A DNA stretch of 6,023 nt from CBCXVS01 sp965178525 (GTDB lineage Bacteria; Tectomicrobia; Entotheonellia; Entotheonellales; Entotheonellaceae): positions 1 to 6,023 of the forward strand of contig CBCXVS010000380.1 in the NCBI GenBank assembly GCA_965178525.1, in the 5' to 3' direction. The position numbers were made by a program, and so were the translations under genes. Every line of letters begins with the position of its first letter. Position 1 is the first letter of the stretch. Below, piece after piece: positions 1-5,588 of the stretch. The notes below the pieces were generated by a model, which saw nothing but the letters and a program-made list of their open reading frames with translations, was not told where the DNA came from and made no database searches.

Positions 1-2
1 TT

Positions 3-617
3 TTGCGATTTACATGGGAACAAAGGTCAATTCGTTCCAGGCTTTTGAGTTTTTATTTCAACAAGTTGTCGCCGAATTACGGGAGGAACTTCGGGCTAGA
101 AGTACAGACCCCAAACGTGGTGGTCGGCATACGCGGTAGCGAGGTCGGCATCGACGTCAGCAACAACACCACGACGGTTCTGGTCTTCACGGCTGAGGCC
201 GAAGTGACGGTGGAGAATCGGGCGGGCCGGGTGGTCGTCGTGCCGCCCGGTTTTTTCACTCAGGTGGTAGAGAATAGAGCCCCAACCCCTCCCGCCAAAG
301 CCACGGCCGAGCTGTTGCAGCAGATTTTGTCGAGGGTGCAAATGGCCCACGCTAAGATACCGGAGGAGGAACTGACGACCGCCGAGCTGGCCCAGCAGCT
401 GCCGCCAGGCATATCACGGGGGGAACAGGAGTCGCTGCCGCTCCCCCCGACAATCGATCCCGGCCTGGGTTTGATCACCGGCTCAGGGTCGGATCTAACA
501 AGAGGTCTACGACCATCAGGCCCACCAGGTTCATCACCGGCGCCCACAGACCCGACCCAATCACCACCACTCCTGCGGCAACCGAACCTGGATATCATCA
601 TCACCATTCCGCGTTAG
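3..617 (+). CDS. FecR-domain protein, C-terminal part (5' end cut by window edge)
   Basis: The frame is open to the left edge. The first codon seen (TTG at 3-5) has no visible ribosome site, so the true start is almost certainly outside the window. Residues about 18-90 match the second half of a FecR domain: a strand pair leading into EVQTPNVVVGIRGSEVGI (the family's typical 'V.TPta..GIRGTef.v'), then TTTVLVFTAEAEVTV and a glycine turn (VVVVPPGFFTQV). After a short helix (TAELLQQILSRVQ) comes a long Pro/Gly/Ser-rich, probably disordered stretch (about 133-195). The protein ends in a hydrophobic strand, LDIIITIPR, before TAG. Classical FecR is a periplasmic regulator of a sigma factor. Stand-alone FecR-domain proteins like this one are usually exported and of unknown role, and no sigma-factor or TonB gene is visible. 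The fold is confident, the function is not. It converges on the lipoprotein gene 30 bp away. Confidence 0.8.
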   Translation: MRFTWEQRSIRSRLLSFYFNKLSPNYGRNFGLEVQTPNVVVGIRGSEVGIDVSNNTTTVLVFTAEAEVTVENRAGRVVVVPPGFFTQVVENRAPTPPAKATAELLQQILSRVQMAHAKIPEEELTTAELAQQLPPGISRGEQESLPLPPTIDPGLGLITGSGSDLTRGLRPSGPPGSSPAPTDPTQSPPLLRQPNLDIIITIPR

Positions 618-650
618 GGCTGCGGAGGGCCGGCACGCAAGATGGCCCTA
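615..650. terminator. Inverted repeat between convergent genes, possible bidirectional transcription end
   Basis: TAGGGC (615-620) is the exact reverse complement of GCCCTA (645-650). Inside it, TGCG (621-624) pairs with CGCA (636-639), giving a 10-bp stem with a 5-nt bulge on one side. The outer arms contain the TAG stop codons of both the left FecR gene and the lipoprotein gene. There is no T-run, so intrinsic termination is uncertain. The position between two gene ends is the main argument. Confidence 0.3.
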
Positions 651-1208
651 CTGCCCCCATCGGGCGCTACCTCCCCAGCTGAAACTTCCCCATACGGCTC
701 GGCGCGTGAGACGTATCATCACCTGACAGACCAGGTCAGTAGAAGACACCTCACGGCAGCCCTCAGCTTGTGGGCCTAGCGCTACCGTGGTTTCACCCCG
801 TAAGATCTCGATATTACTCCCATTGAAAGCCGTCACGCAAATGGTACGGTTGTTCCCCGGGGGTACCGTCTTGGTGAACCTTCCCACGAATCGCTCTTGC
901 TGGTCCGCCGTTACAGGGAGCGTCTCCACGACATCTTCCAGTAGATCCGGCCCTGTGATGGTAATCTGTATGCTTGCCACAAAGCCGATATCATCCGGCA
1001 CAGCCTGTCGGGGCTGAGCTGTGGCCGTACGTGAGGAGACGCGGCGCCTGGGACGCTGATCCTCAGTGGTCGTTTGCAGGGCAATACGGACACGCGAGGC
1101 TGAGTCATTGCCATCCCCATGGCTTCCTCCACAGCCGGTGAGCACAAGGAGCGTGAGACCTAGCGCTACGAGTCCTTGCAGTAGGGTTACCCATCTTGCC
1201 CGGCTCAT
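648..1208 (-). CDS. Small outer-membrane-type lipoprotein of unknown function
   Basis: The protein opens with a positively charged start (MSRAR), a hydrophobic stretch (LLQGLVALGLTLLVL) and the lipobox LTGC at about residues 23-26, so it should be cut by signal peptidase II and lipidated. The residue after the cysteine is Gly, not Asp, which favours sorting to the outer membrane. An Arg/Ser/Thr-rich linker follows (about 48-70). Then comes a beta-rich domain (about 75-170) with IQITITGPDLLEDV, a TVPPGNNRTICVTAFNG segment and ILRGETTVAL, resembling the Ig-like/beta-sandwich repeats of bacterial surface lipoproteins. I do not recognise a specific family. The start is either ATG (1206-1208) or the adjacent in-frame GTG (1209-1211). 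AGGAG at 1218-1222 on the minus strand lies 9 and 6 nt away, so both are possible. It ends in TAG and lies 183 bp downstream of the beta-helix gene on the same strand. Confidence 0.75.
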   Translation of the reverse strand: MSRARWVTLLQGLVALGLTLLVLTGCGGSHGDGNDSASRVRIALQTTTEDQRPRRRVSSRTATAQPRQAVPDDIGFVASIQITITGPDLLEDVVETLPVTADQQERFVGRFTKTVPPGNNRTICVTAFNGSNIEILRGETTVALGPQAEGCREVSSTDLVCQVMIRLTRRAVWGSFSWGGSARWGQ

Positions 1209-1232
1209 CACTCAATACTCCTTTTAGCGTGG

Positions 1233-1263
1233 GAACTCGATGACGGATTCCAAGATCGAGTTC
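1233..1263. promoter_or_regulatory. Perfect 9-bp inverted repeat upstream of the lipoprotein gene
   Basis: GAACTCGAT (1233-1241) and ATCGAGTTC (1255-1263) are exact reverse complements separated by 13 nt. The repeat sits 11 bp upstream of the lipoprotein's AGGAG ribosome site. It could be a repressor operator or a hairpin in the 5' leader. I found no convincing -35/-10 pair next to it. Confidence 0.4.
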
Positions 1264-1391
1264 GGGAGGACCTCTTCTGATACAGCCATTCACAACTTTT
1301 TTCTCATGTGAGTAGACGGGACAACGGCAGTCAGCGATTTTTCGGGCAAAAACCGTGTTCGATGTTTGCTGTCGTTTTGGCATCGGTTGAG

Positions 1392-2663
1392 CTACCGCCA
1401 CGTCGGGCTAGCGGATAGATTTAAGGGGATACGTGGCCGACTCTGTGGTCCAGGCTGCCCACAGTTCATGTCCAAAAATGCACTATTATCCACAACAAAA
1501 TTAGAAACATCGATGATGGCGCTCTGAAGACAAACAGCTGAAGACGACGAGGCCACTACGAAACCATTGCCATCATTATTCGTACTATTTAGTGTATTTC
1601 CTTCAAAAGCAAAACTAGAGTTATTTTGTATATGTATACCATTATCTCTGTTGGTCATGGCTATGACTTGGCTTTGAGCAAAAAAGTTTGCACTTGAATT
1701 AGATGAAACAAAAACTCAACTACGACCATTAGTGCTCGATGTAATACTTGTATTTGTATTAAATGTTACATTAGAATTATTCTGGATAAGAATACCATAA
1801 AGTTCATTATTCTCTACAATGTCCTGACTTTGAGCAAAAAAATGTACGCTTGAATTAGATGAAACAAAAATCCCACTACGACCATTAGTGCTCGATGTAA
1901 TACTTGTGGTTCCACTAAATGATAAACTAGAAGAGTCAGAAATTAATAACCCATCTCCATTAGGGCCGGCTTGACCATTGGTATCAATGCCAATAATGCT
2001 ATCAAGAGCCTCTACACTCGAACTAAGAAAGATGAGGATACCGACGTCACCATTATTACTGCTGACGATTTCCCCCTGTAAATTTGCGTGGGCGCTTGAA
2101 GTAATAACGATACCATCACTGACATTATCCTCTACGGTCACATCTTCCAAGGTCACTTGAGCTCCTCTAGCGGCTTCTATCCCATCTTCTCCCCCATTCC
2201 GTACTACTAGCCCCTGGATGGTCACGCGTCGGGCGCCGTCAATCCGAATGACATCTCCCTGGCCGTTACCATCAAGAACTGTCGTGCCTCCCCCGTTGAG
2301 AGTCAGACCGTCTTTGGTAATCCTCACCGTTTCCATTTCCACACAGGTCCCAGTGATGTTAAGTGTTGTCCCCGGTAGCGCCCCCACAACGGCCCCGGCC
2401 AGTGTTTGATCGGCAGGATTATTGCAATCCACACTCACGGTCATCCCGCTTCCAGAATCACTGAGGGCGTTCACAGCATCCGTGAGCACCCTGAAATTCT
2501 CGTTGACTTGATCTGCATCGGCGATGTCGCCGTTCTCAAACTGATGCGGCACTGTAACGGCTTGAGCGACGAAAAGCGCTGGAATGCCAATGGCCAACAG
2601 GAGCGTCATGCCCCATATGCCCCTCCGAACCTCTTTCCTGGTACAAGCGATTGTGATTTTCAC
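1392..2663 (-). pseudogene. Exported right-handed beta-helix protein, interrupted by an in-frame TGA
   Basis: One reading frame of 423 codons ends in TAG (1392-1394) and is split by TGA at 1716-1718 (codon 316). The N-terminus has basic residues and a hydrophobic segment (about 16-33) ending VAQA, a good signal peptidase I site. This is followed by HQFENGDIADADQVNENF, a motif I know from many secreted bacterial proteins. From about residue 105 on come successive short strands and turns (GLTLNGGGTTVLDG, VTIQGLVVRNGGEDGI, VTLEDVTVEDNVSDGI), typical of pectate-lyase-like parallel beta-helix coils. The distal coils are Ser/Asn-rich and tandemly duplicated. Coils continue beyond the TGA to a short tail with a Cys (FLDMNC), so the part after the stop was once, or still is, part of the protein. 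Beta-helix proteins are often surface carbohydrate-binding or -cleaving proteins; no catalytic residues can be assigned here. A sequencing error or translated truncated form is possible. Confidence 0.7.
1596..1907 (-). repeat. Two tandem 156-bp (52-codon) units in the beta-helix gene
   Basis: Positions 1752-1907 and 1596-1751 are direct repeats at exactly 156-bp spacing. The segments 1828-1907 and 1672-1751 differ at only 7 of 80 positions, including a final identical block of 31 bp. The remaining 76 bp of each unit are more diverged but recognisable (ILIQNNSNVTF versus IHIQNNSSFAF). Each unit encodes about two beta-helix coils (GRSGIFVSSNSS plus LYGILIQNNS). The spacing preserves the reading frame, as expected for coil duplication. 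Confidence 0.85.
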
Positions 2664-2671
2664 GTTCTCCA

Positions 2672-2677
2672 CTCCTT
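2672..2677 (-). promoter_or_regulatory. Ribosome binding site deciding the beta-helix start
   Basis: AAGGAG on the minus strand overlaps the upstream GTG at 2670-2672, so that GTG cannot be its start. The next in-frame GTG, three codons later (2661-2663), lies 8 nt downstream, which is ideal spacing. The start was therefore placed at 2663. Confidence 0.65.
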
Positions 2678-2841
2678 TCTATACGCTTGACTTCTAGGGA
2701 CGGCTCAGCTTGTCCCCTCCTCATTTTGAAGGTTCGGCTTGTAGGACTAATCCCACCAATATCCCTGCTATTGACCTGGATGTCTCGACAATCCTATCGA
2801 TAGCATTCACAGCATTGGCGAGGGTACGAGCTATAAAGGGT

Positions 2842-2864
2842 AGGGCTTTTTTAACGCCCTTTTT
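2842..2864 (+). terminator. Hairpin followed by T-run (intrinsic-terminator-like, + strand)
   Basis: AGGGC (2842-2846) pairs with GCCCT (2856-2860) around a 9-nt loop and is followed by TTTT (2861-2864), giving five consecutive T with the stem's last base. An alternative pairing of AAAGGG (2835-2840) with CCCTTT (2857-2862) is also possible. No + strand gene lies upstream for it to end. Read on the minus strand, the flank after the stem is poor in T. Confidence 0.4.
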
Positions 2865-3090
2865 GCGACATGTCAATAGTCGCTGTCACCCCGGCTTTGG
2901 ATTGTGATCGCCCTCGGGTGAACTCAACCAGCGCTGGGCAGTCCTCAGAAAAGCTACGGATGGCCTCAGAGATGCGAGGTCGCGTGGAGGTGGCGTCCAC
3001 GACAACGTGTACAGAAGGGGGGAAGCGGGCAATAAAAAGAAAAGAGGGCAAATCTACGAGTTGTGTATCAGCGTTGAAGGGGAAACGGGG
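2851..3090 (-). other. Unassigned reading-frame fragment, possible gene remnant
   Basis: This is an open frame of 79 codons between a TGA (3091-3093) and a TAA (2851-2853), with no ATG near its beginning and no ribosome site before its TTG (3049-3051). Its middle part (VHVVVDATSTRPRISEAIRSF, then CPALVEF) has a protein-like pattern of alternating hydrophobic residues and GC-ending codons, unlike a random frame. I do not recognise the family. A loose likeness to the 'VVVDAT..R' strand of small P-loop kinases is too weak to name it. Its stop codon lies in the loop of the 2842-2864 hairpin. It could be the eroded end of a gene or chance. Confidence 0.2.
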
Positions 3091-3235
3091 TCAGCATACA
3101 TTCTGTCAGATAGAACGATACTCAACACGATCATCGCTCCCGTTATCGCTGCCTGGCCAGAGACGTTGCCGAGGCAAATGTGAAGTGCAATCAGGAGTGC
3201 TTCGTCTACCGGTTGTCAGCTAGCGTTATTTCTGC

Positions 3236-3421
3236 TCAAGGTAAGGGCACACCCAGTTGGCGACAAATTCGAGCGGCAGTGAAATCAGGAATCTCACGAT
3301 GGCGGGGAATGGAGCTGCGACGGCCTATCGCCGGATTCTCCCAAATCGAGTGATCTCCGCCTTCGCGTACAAACTGACACCCGTGTTCACGCAAATGTCG
3401 AAGGAGGTCGCGTCTTCTCAT
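3236..3421 (-). CDS. hicA: HicA-family toxin (putative mRNA interferase)
   Basis: This 61-residue protein has the length and layout of HicA toxins, which are small dsRBD-fold ribonucleases that cleave mRNA when freed from HicB. Visible family signatures are the opening MRRRDLLRHLREHGCQFVRE, then GGDHSIW with the catalytic histidine at position 24, and the end segment SIPRHREIPDFTAARICRQL with the conserved PRH. The ATG (3419-3421) overlaps the hicB stop as ATGA, so it is translationally coupled to the antitoxin. The gene looks intact: catalytic His present, normal length, TGA stop. It is expected to be cytoplasmic and auto-regulated through the HicAB complex; the sequence itself shows no operator. 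Identification is by motif pattern, and confidence is high. Confidence 0.9.
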   Translation of the reverse strand: MRRRDLLRHLREHGCQFVREGGDHSIWENPAIGRRSSIPRHREIPDFTAARICRQLGVPLP

Positions 3422-3702
3422 TCCTCAGGCGCTTGCGGCACGACGCTGACACGAGACGATGCTGTCAAGAGCAGATAGATGGGCTCCTCCACATCGGCCT
3501 CAAGGTCGGTACAGGAGGGATCGGGTTGCGGTAGGGGGTCGCCGTGCAAGAGGTTGGTCTCTGCCATATCCACTAAGGCGCTGGCCAACAGCTGGCGGGC
3601 GGCATGCAAATTTTCGCCAAACGTAATCACCCCGGCAAAATCGAGAACTTCCGCATGAACGCCTTGATCGAGAAACTTATACATGGCCTTGTAGATGAGC
3701 AT
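3418..3702 (-). CDS. hicB: HicB-family antitoxin
   Basis: This 94-residue protein matches the short HicB antitoxins. It has an opening strand (MLIYKAMYKF), then VHAEVLDFAGVITFGENLHAARQLLASALVDMAE, the partial RNase H-like fold with the 'E.pdfpG..t.G.tl.eA' pattern, and an acidic segment (about 60-73) before a closing strand (PIYLLLTASSRVSVV). It should bind HicA and block its active site. No ribbon-helix-helix or helix-turn-helix domain is visible at the C-terminus, so self-repression through a classical HicB DNA-binding tail is not obvious. The ATG at 3700-3702 is preceded by GAAGG (3710-3714) at 7 nt, and a TGA lies just upstream in frame, which fixes the start. It begins 91 bp after the amidohydrolase gene, long enough for its own promoter, although none is clear. 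The TGA stop overlaps hicA. Confidence 0.88.
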   Translation of the reverse strand: MLIYKAMYKFLDQGVHAEVLDFAGVITFGENLHAARQLLASALVDMAETNLLHGDPLPQPDPSCTDLEADVEEPIYLLLTASSRVSVVPQAPEE

Positions 3703-3793
3703 CGCCGCACCTTCTCAGCGGCCACATCCATGACGGAAATGACCGCTGTCCGAACTGGCGTCCCCGCATGTCACAGAGACGCACAACCAACGG

Positions 3794-5500
3794 TTAGGCC
3801 GCGGCCCCCACACTGTAGCGGGAGTTGCGCACGACACGGCCCGGCAGGGCGCCCGTGAGCTGCCCATCTTCGATGATCACCTGGCCATTGACGATGGTGT
3901 AGTGCACGCCATCGGCCAGCTCGCGGAAGCGCCAGCCGCCAGCCGGGAAGTCATGGACGATATCTTCCTTCCGCGTCTGCACGGTGTCGGGATCGAACAC
4001 CGTGATGTCGGCCGCCATGCCAGGCCGCAGCAGACCGCGGTCGAAGATGCCCAGGACGCTGGCCGAATCAAAGGTCAACCGCCGCACCGCTTTCTCCAGG
4101 GACATAATGCCCTGCTCCCGCACCCAGTGGCCGAGCAGGCGCGTGCTGTAGCCATAGCCGCCGTGGAACTGCACGTGCGCGCCGCCGTCGGAGAGACCGA
4201 CAATAGCGTTGTCGTAATTGAGAATCTGGGTCACCGCTTCCTTATCGACGTTGTTTTCGCCCTGCAGGAAGGTGGTCTCCAGGTTTTCCTCGACAGCCAG
4301 ATCCAGGAAGGCGTCGATGATGCCTTTGCCCTGCATCTCCGCCATTTCCCGCAACGATTTGCCGACCAGGCCCTTGTTTTTCTCCAGCACCACCTCTTCG
4401 ACCCACGTGTAGTCGTACCAGCGCCGCGAGATCGTGTTGCCCGGCAAATCGACCTTCCACTCCACCACTTCGTCATGCAATTTCTGGCGCACATCCGGGT
4501 CGCTGTAGGCCCGCAGTTTCTCCTCATCCGAGGACAGCAGGATGGAATGCCAGGTCGGCACGCCGCGGAACGCCTGCGTATTGCGCATGTTGAAGAGCTG
4601 TGTGACGCTATTGGGCGAGCACAGCGGATAGGCCCGGATACCGGCGGCAGAGGTCTCATCGACGATTGCCATGAGGTCCTTCCAGGCGTCGGGCTCGCGC
4701 GCCGTTTGTCCCAGGTTGTTGTAGATCACCTGCCGGCCGGTCGCCTCGGAGAGACGGCTCATGAGGCGGTTTTTCAGTTCGGCGCCGCGACCGCCGCCAC
4801 TCTGGATGATGCCGGTGCCCAGCTCACTCAGCACTTGGCCCAGGGCAAAAATTTCGTCTTCTTCCGCCCAGAAGGCGGGCACATGCACGCCCTGGGGATC
4901 GTAATGGCCTTGATTGCGAGTGATGGACAGGCCCAGGGCGCCGGCTTCCATGGATTCGTGCACGACCTGCTGCATCGCCTTGATCTCGTCCGGCGTGGCG
5001 GCACGACCCTGACACGCATCGCCCATGACGTAGTAGCGCAACGCCGAGTGACCGAGAAGCGTGCCGACATTGATCCCGAGGTTTTTGTCGAGCTTATCCA
5101 TGTACTCGGGCATGGTTTCCCAGTCGAAGTCGATGGTGCGGAGGACGTCCATCGGGATGGCTTCGACGTAGGACAAGAACTCGGCGGCCCGCTCTGCTTT
5201 GCCGGGCCGTATGGGCGCCATGGACAGGGAACAGTTGCCGATGAGCACGGTGGTAACGCCGTGATAGGGCGAAAAAGTGCACAGGGGATCCCAGGTGACC
5301 TGGGCGTCATAGTGGCAGTGATTGTCCACGAAACCGGGGGCAATGACCATGCCGCCGACGTCGATGGTGCGGTCTGCCGAGCCCCGTAATTTGCCCATCT
5401 CGACAATCTTGCCATTCTTCACCCCGACGTCGCCGCGATAGGCGGACATGCCGGAGCCGTCAATAATCCGACCGTTTTTCAGTAACAGATCATACGCCAT
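3794..5500 (-). CDS. N-acyl-D-amino-acid deacylase-like amidohydrolase
   Basis: This 568-residue protein is a full-length member of the amidohydrolase superfamily, D-aminoacylase/Amidohydrolase_3 branch. These cytoplasmic TIM-barrel metalloenzymes hydrolyse amide bonds, typically of N-acyl-D-amino acids. The N-terminal beta domain (DLLLKNGRIIDGSG, VGVKNGKIVEMG) leads to APGFVDNHCHYDAQ with metal ligands His61 and His63, then IGNCS with Cys90, GHSALR (150-155), and SDGGAH with the catalytic-type Asp438. The C-terminal part closes with LTFDSASVLGIFDRGLLRPGMAADITVFD, the usual return to the beta domain. The segments where classical D-aminoacylases carry two zinc-binding histidines read GIIQSGGGRG and VIYNNLGQTA, so both seem replaced. 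The substrate is therefore open. ATG 5498-5500 is preceded by AGGAGG (5509-5514) at 8 nt. It lies 88 bp after the methyltransferase gene on the same strand and ends in TAA. Confidence 0.88.
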   Translation of the reverse strand: MAYDLLLKNGRIIDGSGMSAYRGDVGVKNGKIVEMGKLRGSADRTIDVGGMVIAPGFVDNHCHYDAQVTWDPLCTFSPYHGVTTVLIGNCSLSMAPIRPGKAERAAEFLSYVEAIPMDVLRTIDFDWETMPEYMDKLDKNLGINVGTLLGHSALRYYVMGDACQGRAATPDEIKAMQQVVHESMEAGALGLSITRNQGHYDPQGVHVPAFWAEEDEIFALGQVLSELGTGIIQSGGGRGAELKNRLMSRLSEATGRQVIYNNLGQTAREPDAWKDLMAIVDETSAAGIRAYPLCSPNSVTQLFNMRNTQAFRGVPTWHSILLSSDEEKLRAYSDPDVRQKLHDEVVEWKVDLPGNTISRRWYDYTWVEEVVLEKNKGLVGKSLREMAEMQGKGIIDAFLDLAVEENLETTFLQGENNVDKEAVTQILNYDNAIVGLSDGGAHVQFHGGYGYSTRLLGHWVREQGIMSLEKAVRRLTFDSASVLGIFDRGLLRPGMAADITVFDPDTVQTRKEDIVHDFPAGGWRFRELADGVHYTIVNGQVIIEDGQLTGALPGRVVRNSRYSVGAAA

Positions 5501-5544
5501 GTGCTGCTCCTCCTACGTGTCTGGTGTCTACTGATGCTGCCCAC

Positions 5545-5550
5545 AGTATA
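5545..5550 (-). promoter_or_regulatory. Possible -10 element for the amidohydrolase gene
   Basis: TATACT on the minus strand lies in an AT-rich patch (about 5546-5590) within the 88-bp gap upstream of the amidohydrolase, 45 bp before its ATG. No good -35 hexamer is found at 16-18 bp spacing (the nearest TTGAAA is only 12 bp away), so this is a weak call. Confidence 0.25.
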
Positions 5551-5588
5551 CACAAATTTTATTTTCAATGTTGGAACAGAAGAAATTT

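Larger units (their letters stand above)
2678..3235. other. About 560 bp without a convincing gene
   Basis: This stretch separates the beta-helix gene from the end of hicA. It contains a perfect 10-bp palindrome CTATCGATAG (2794-2803), a hairpin with T-run (2842-2864), an unassigned minus-strand frame (2851-3090), a GGGGTCAG-containing motif (3087-3094) and an imperfect hairpin TGCCTGGC/GCCgAGGCA (3150-3176). No tRNA, rRNA or known riboswitch was recognised. The promoter of the beta-helix gene should lie in 2680-2800, but no clear -35/-10 pair stands out on the minus strand. Confidence 0.5.

Noticed and set aside
77..607. Minus strand frames opposite the FecR gene
   Set aside because: The + strand has the FecR signature and a consistent C-terminus. 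The minus frames have no domain or start signal.
1338..1352. TTTTT-CGGGC-AAAAA hairpin between the beta-helix and lipoprotein genes
   Set aside because: The stem is only A-T pairs and is not followed by a T-run on the relevant strand, so it is not a credible terminator.
1716..1718. TGA as selenocysteine or glycine codon
   Set aside because: No selenoprotein context was seen (the sister copy has Gly). hicB and hicA use TGA as a normal stop in the same window, so a recoded TGA is not supported.
1596..1907. CRISPR-like array
   Set aside because: There are only two long units at 156-bp spacing. They code in frame for beta-helix coils, and there are no short identical repeats with unique spacers.
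3150..3176. Imperfect hairpin TGCCTGGC/GCCgAGGCA downstream of hicA
   Set aside because: It has a bulge and no T-run, and it lies 60 bp past the hicA stop. It is possible as a chance or repeat-type hairpin but too weak to call a terminator.
2870..3223. A 117-codon open frame on the + strand in the gene-poor stretch
   Set aside because: There is no ribosome site before its ATG, its composition is basic and low in hydrophobic pattern, and no family was recognised. It follows directly on a terminator-like hairpin.
3902..5389. A 495-codon open frame on the + strand
   Set aside because: It is exactly antisense to the well-supported amidohydrolase. Its His/Val/Arg/Gly-rich composition is what GC-rich codon bias of the opposite strand produces, and it shows no recognisable domain.
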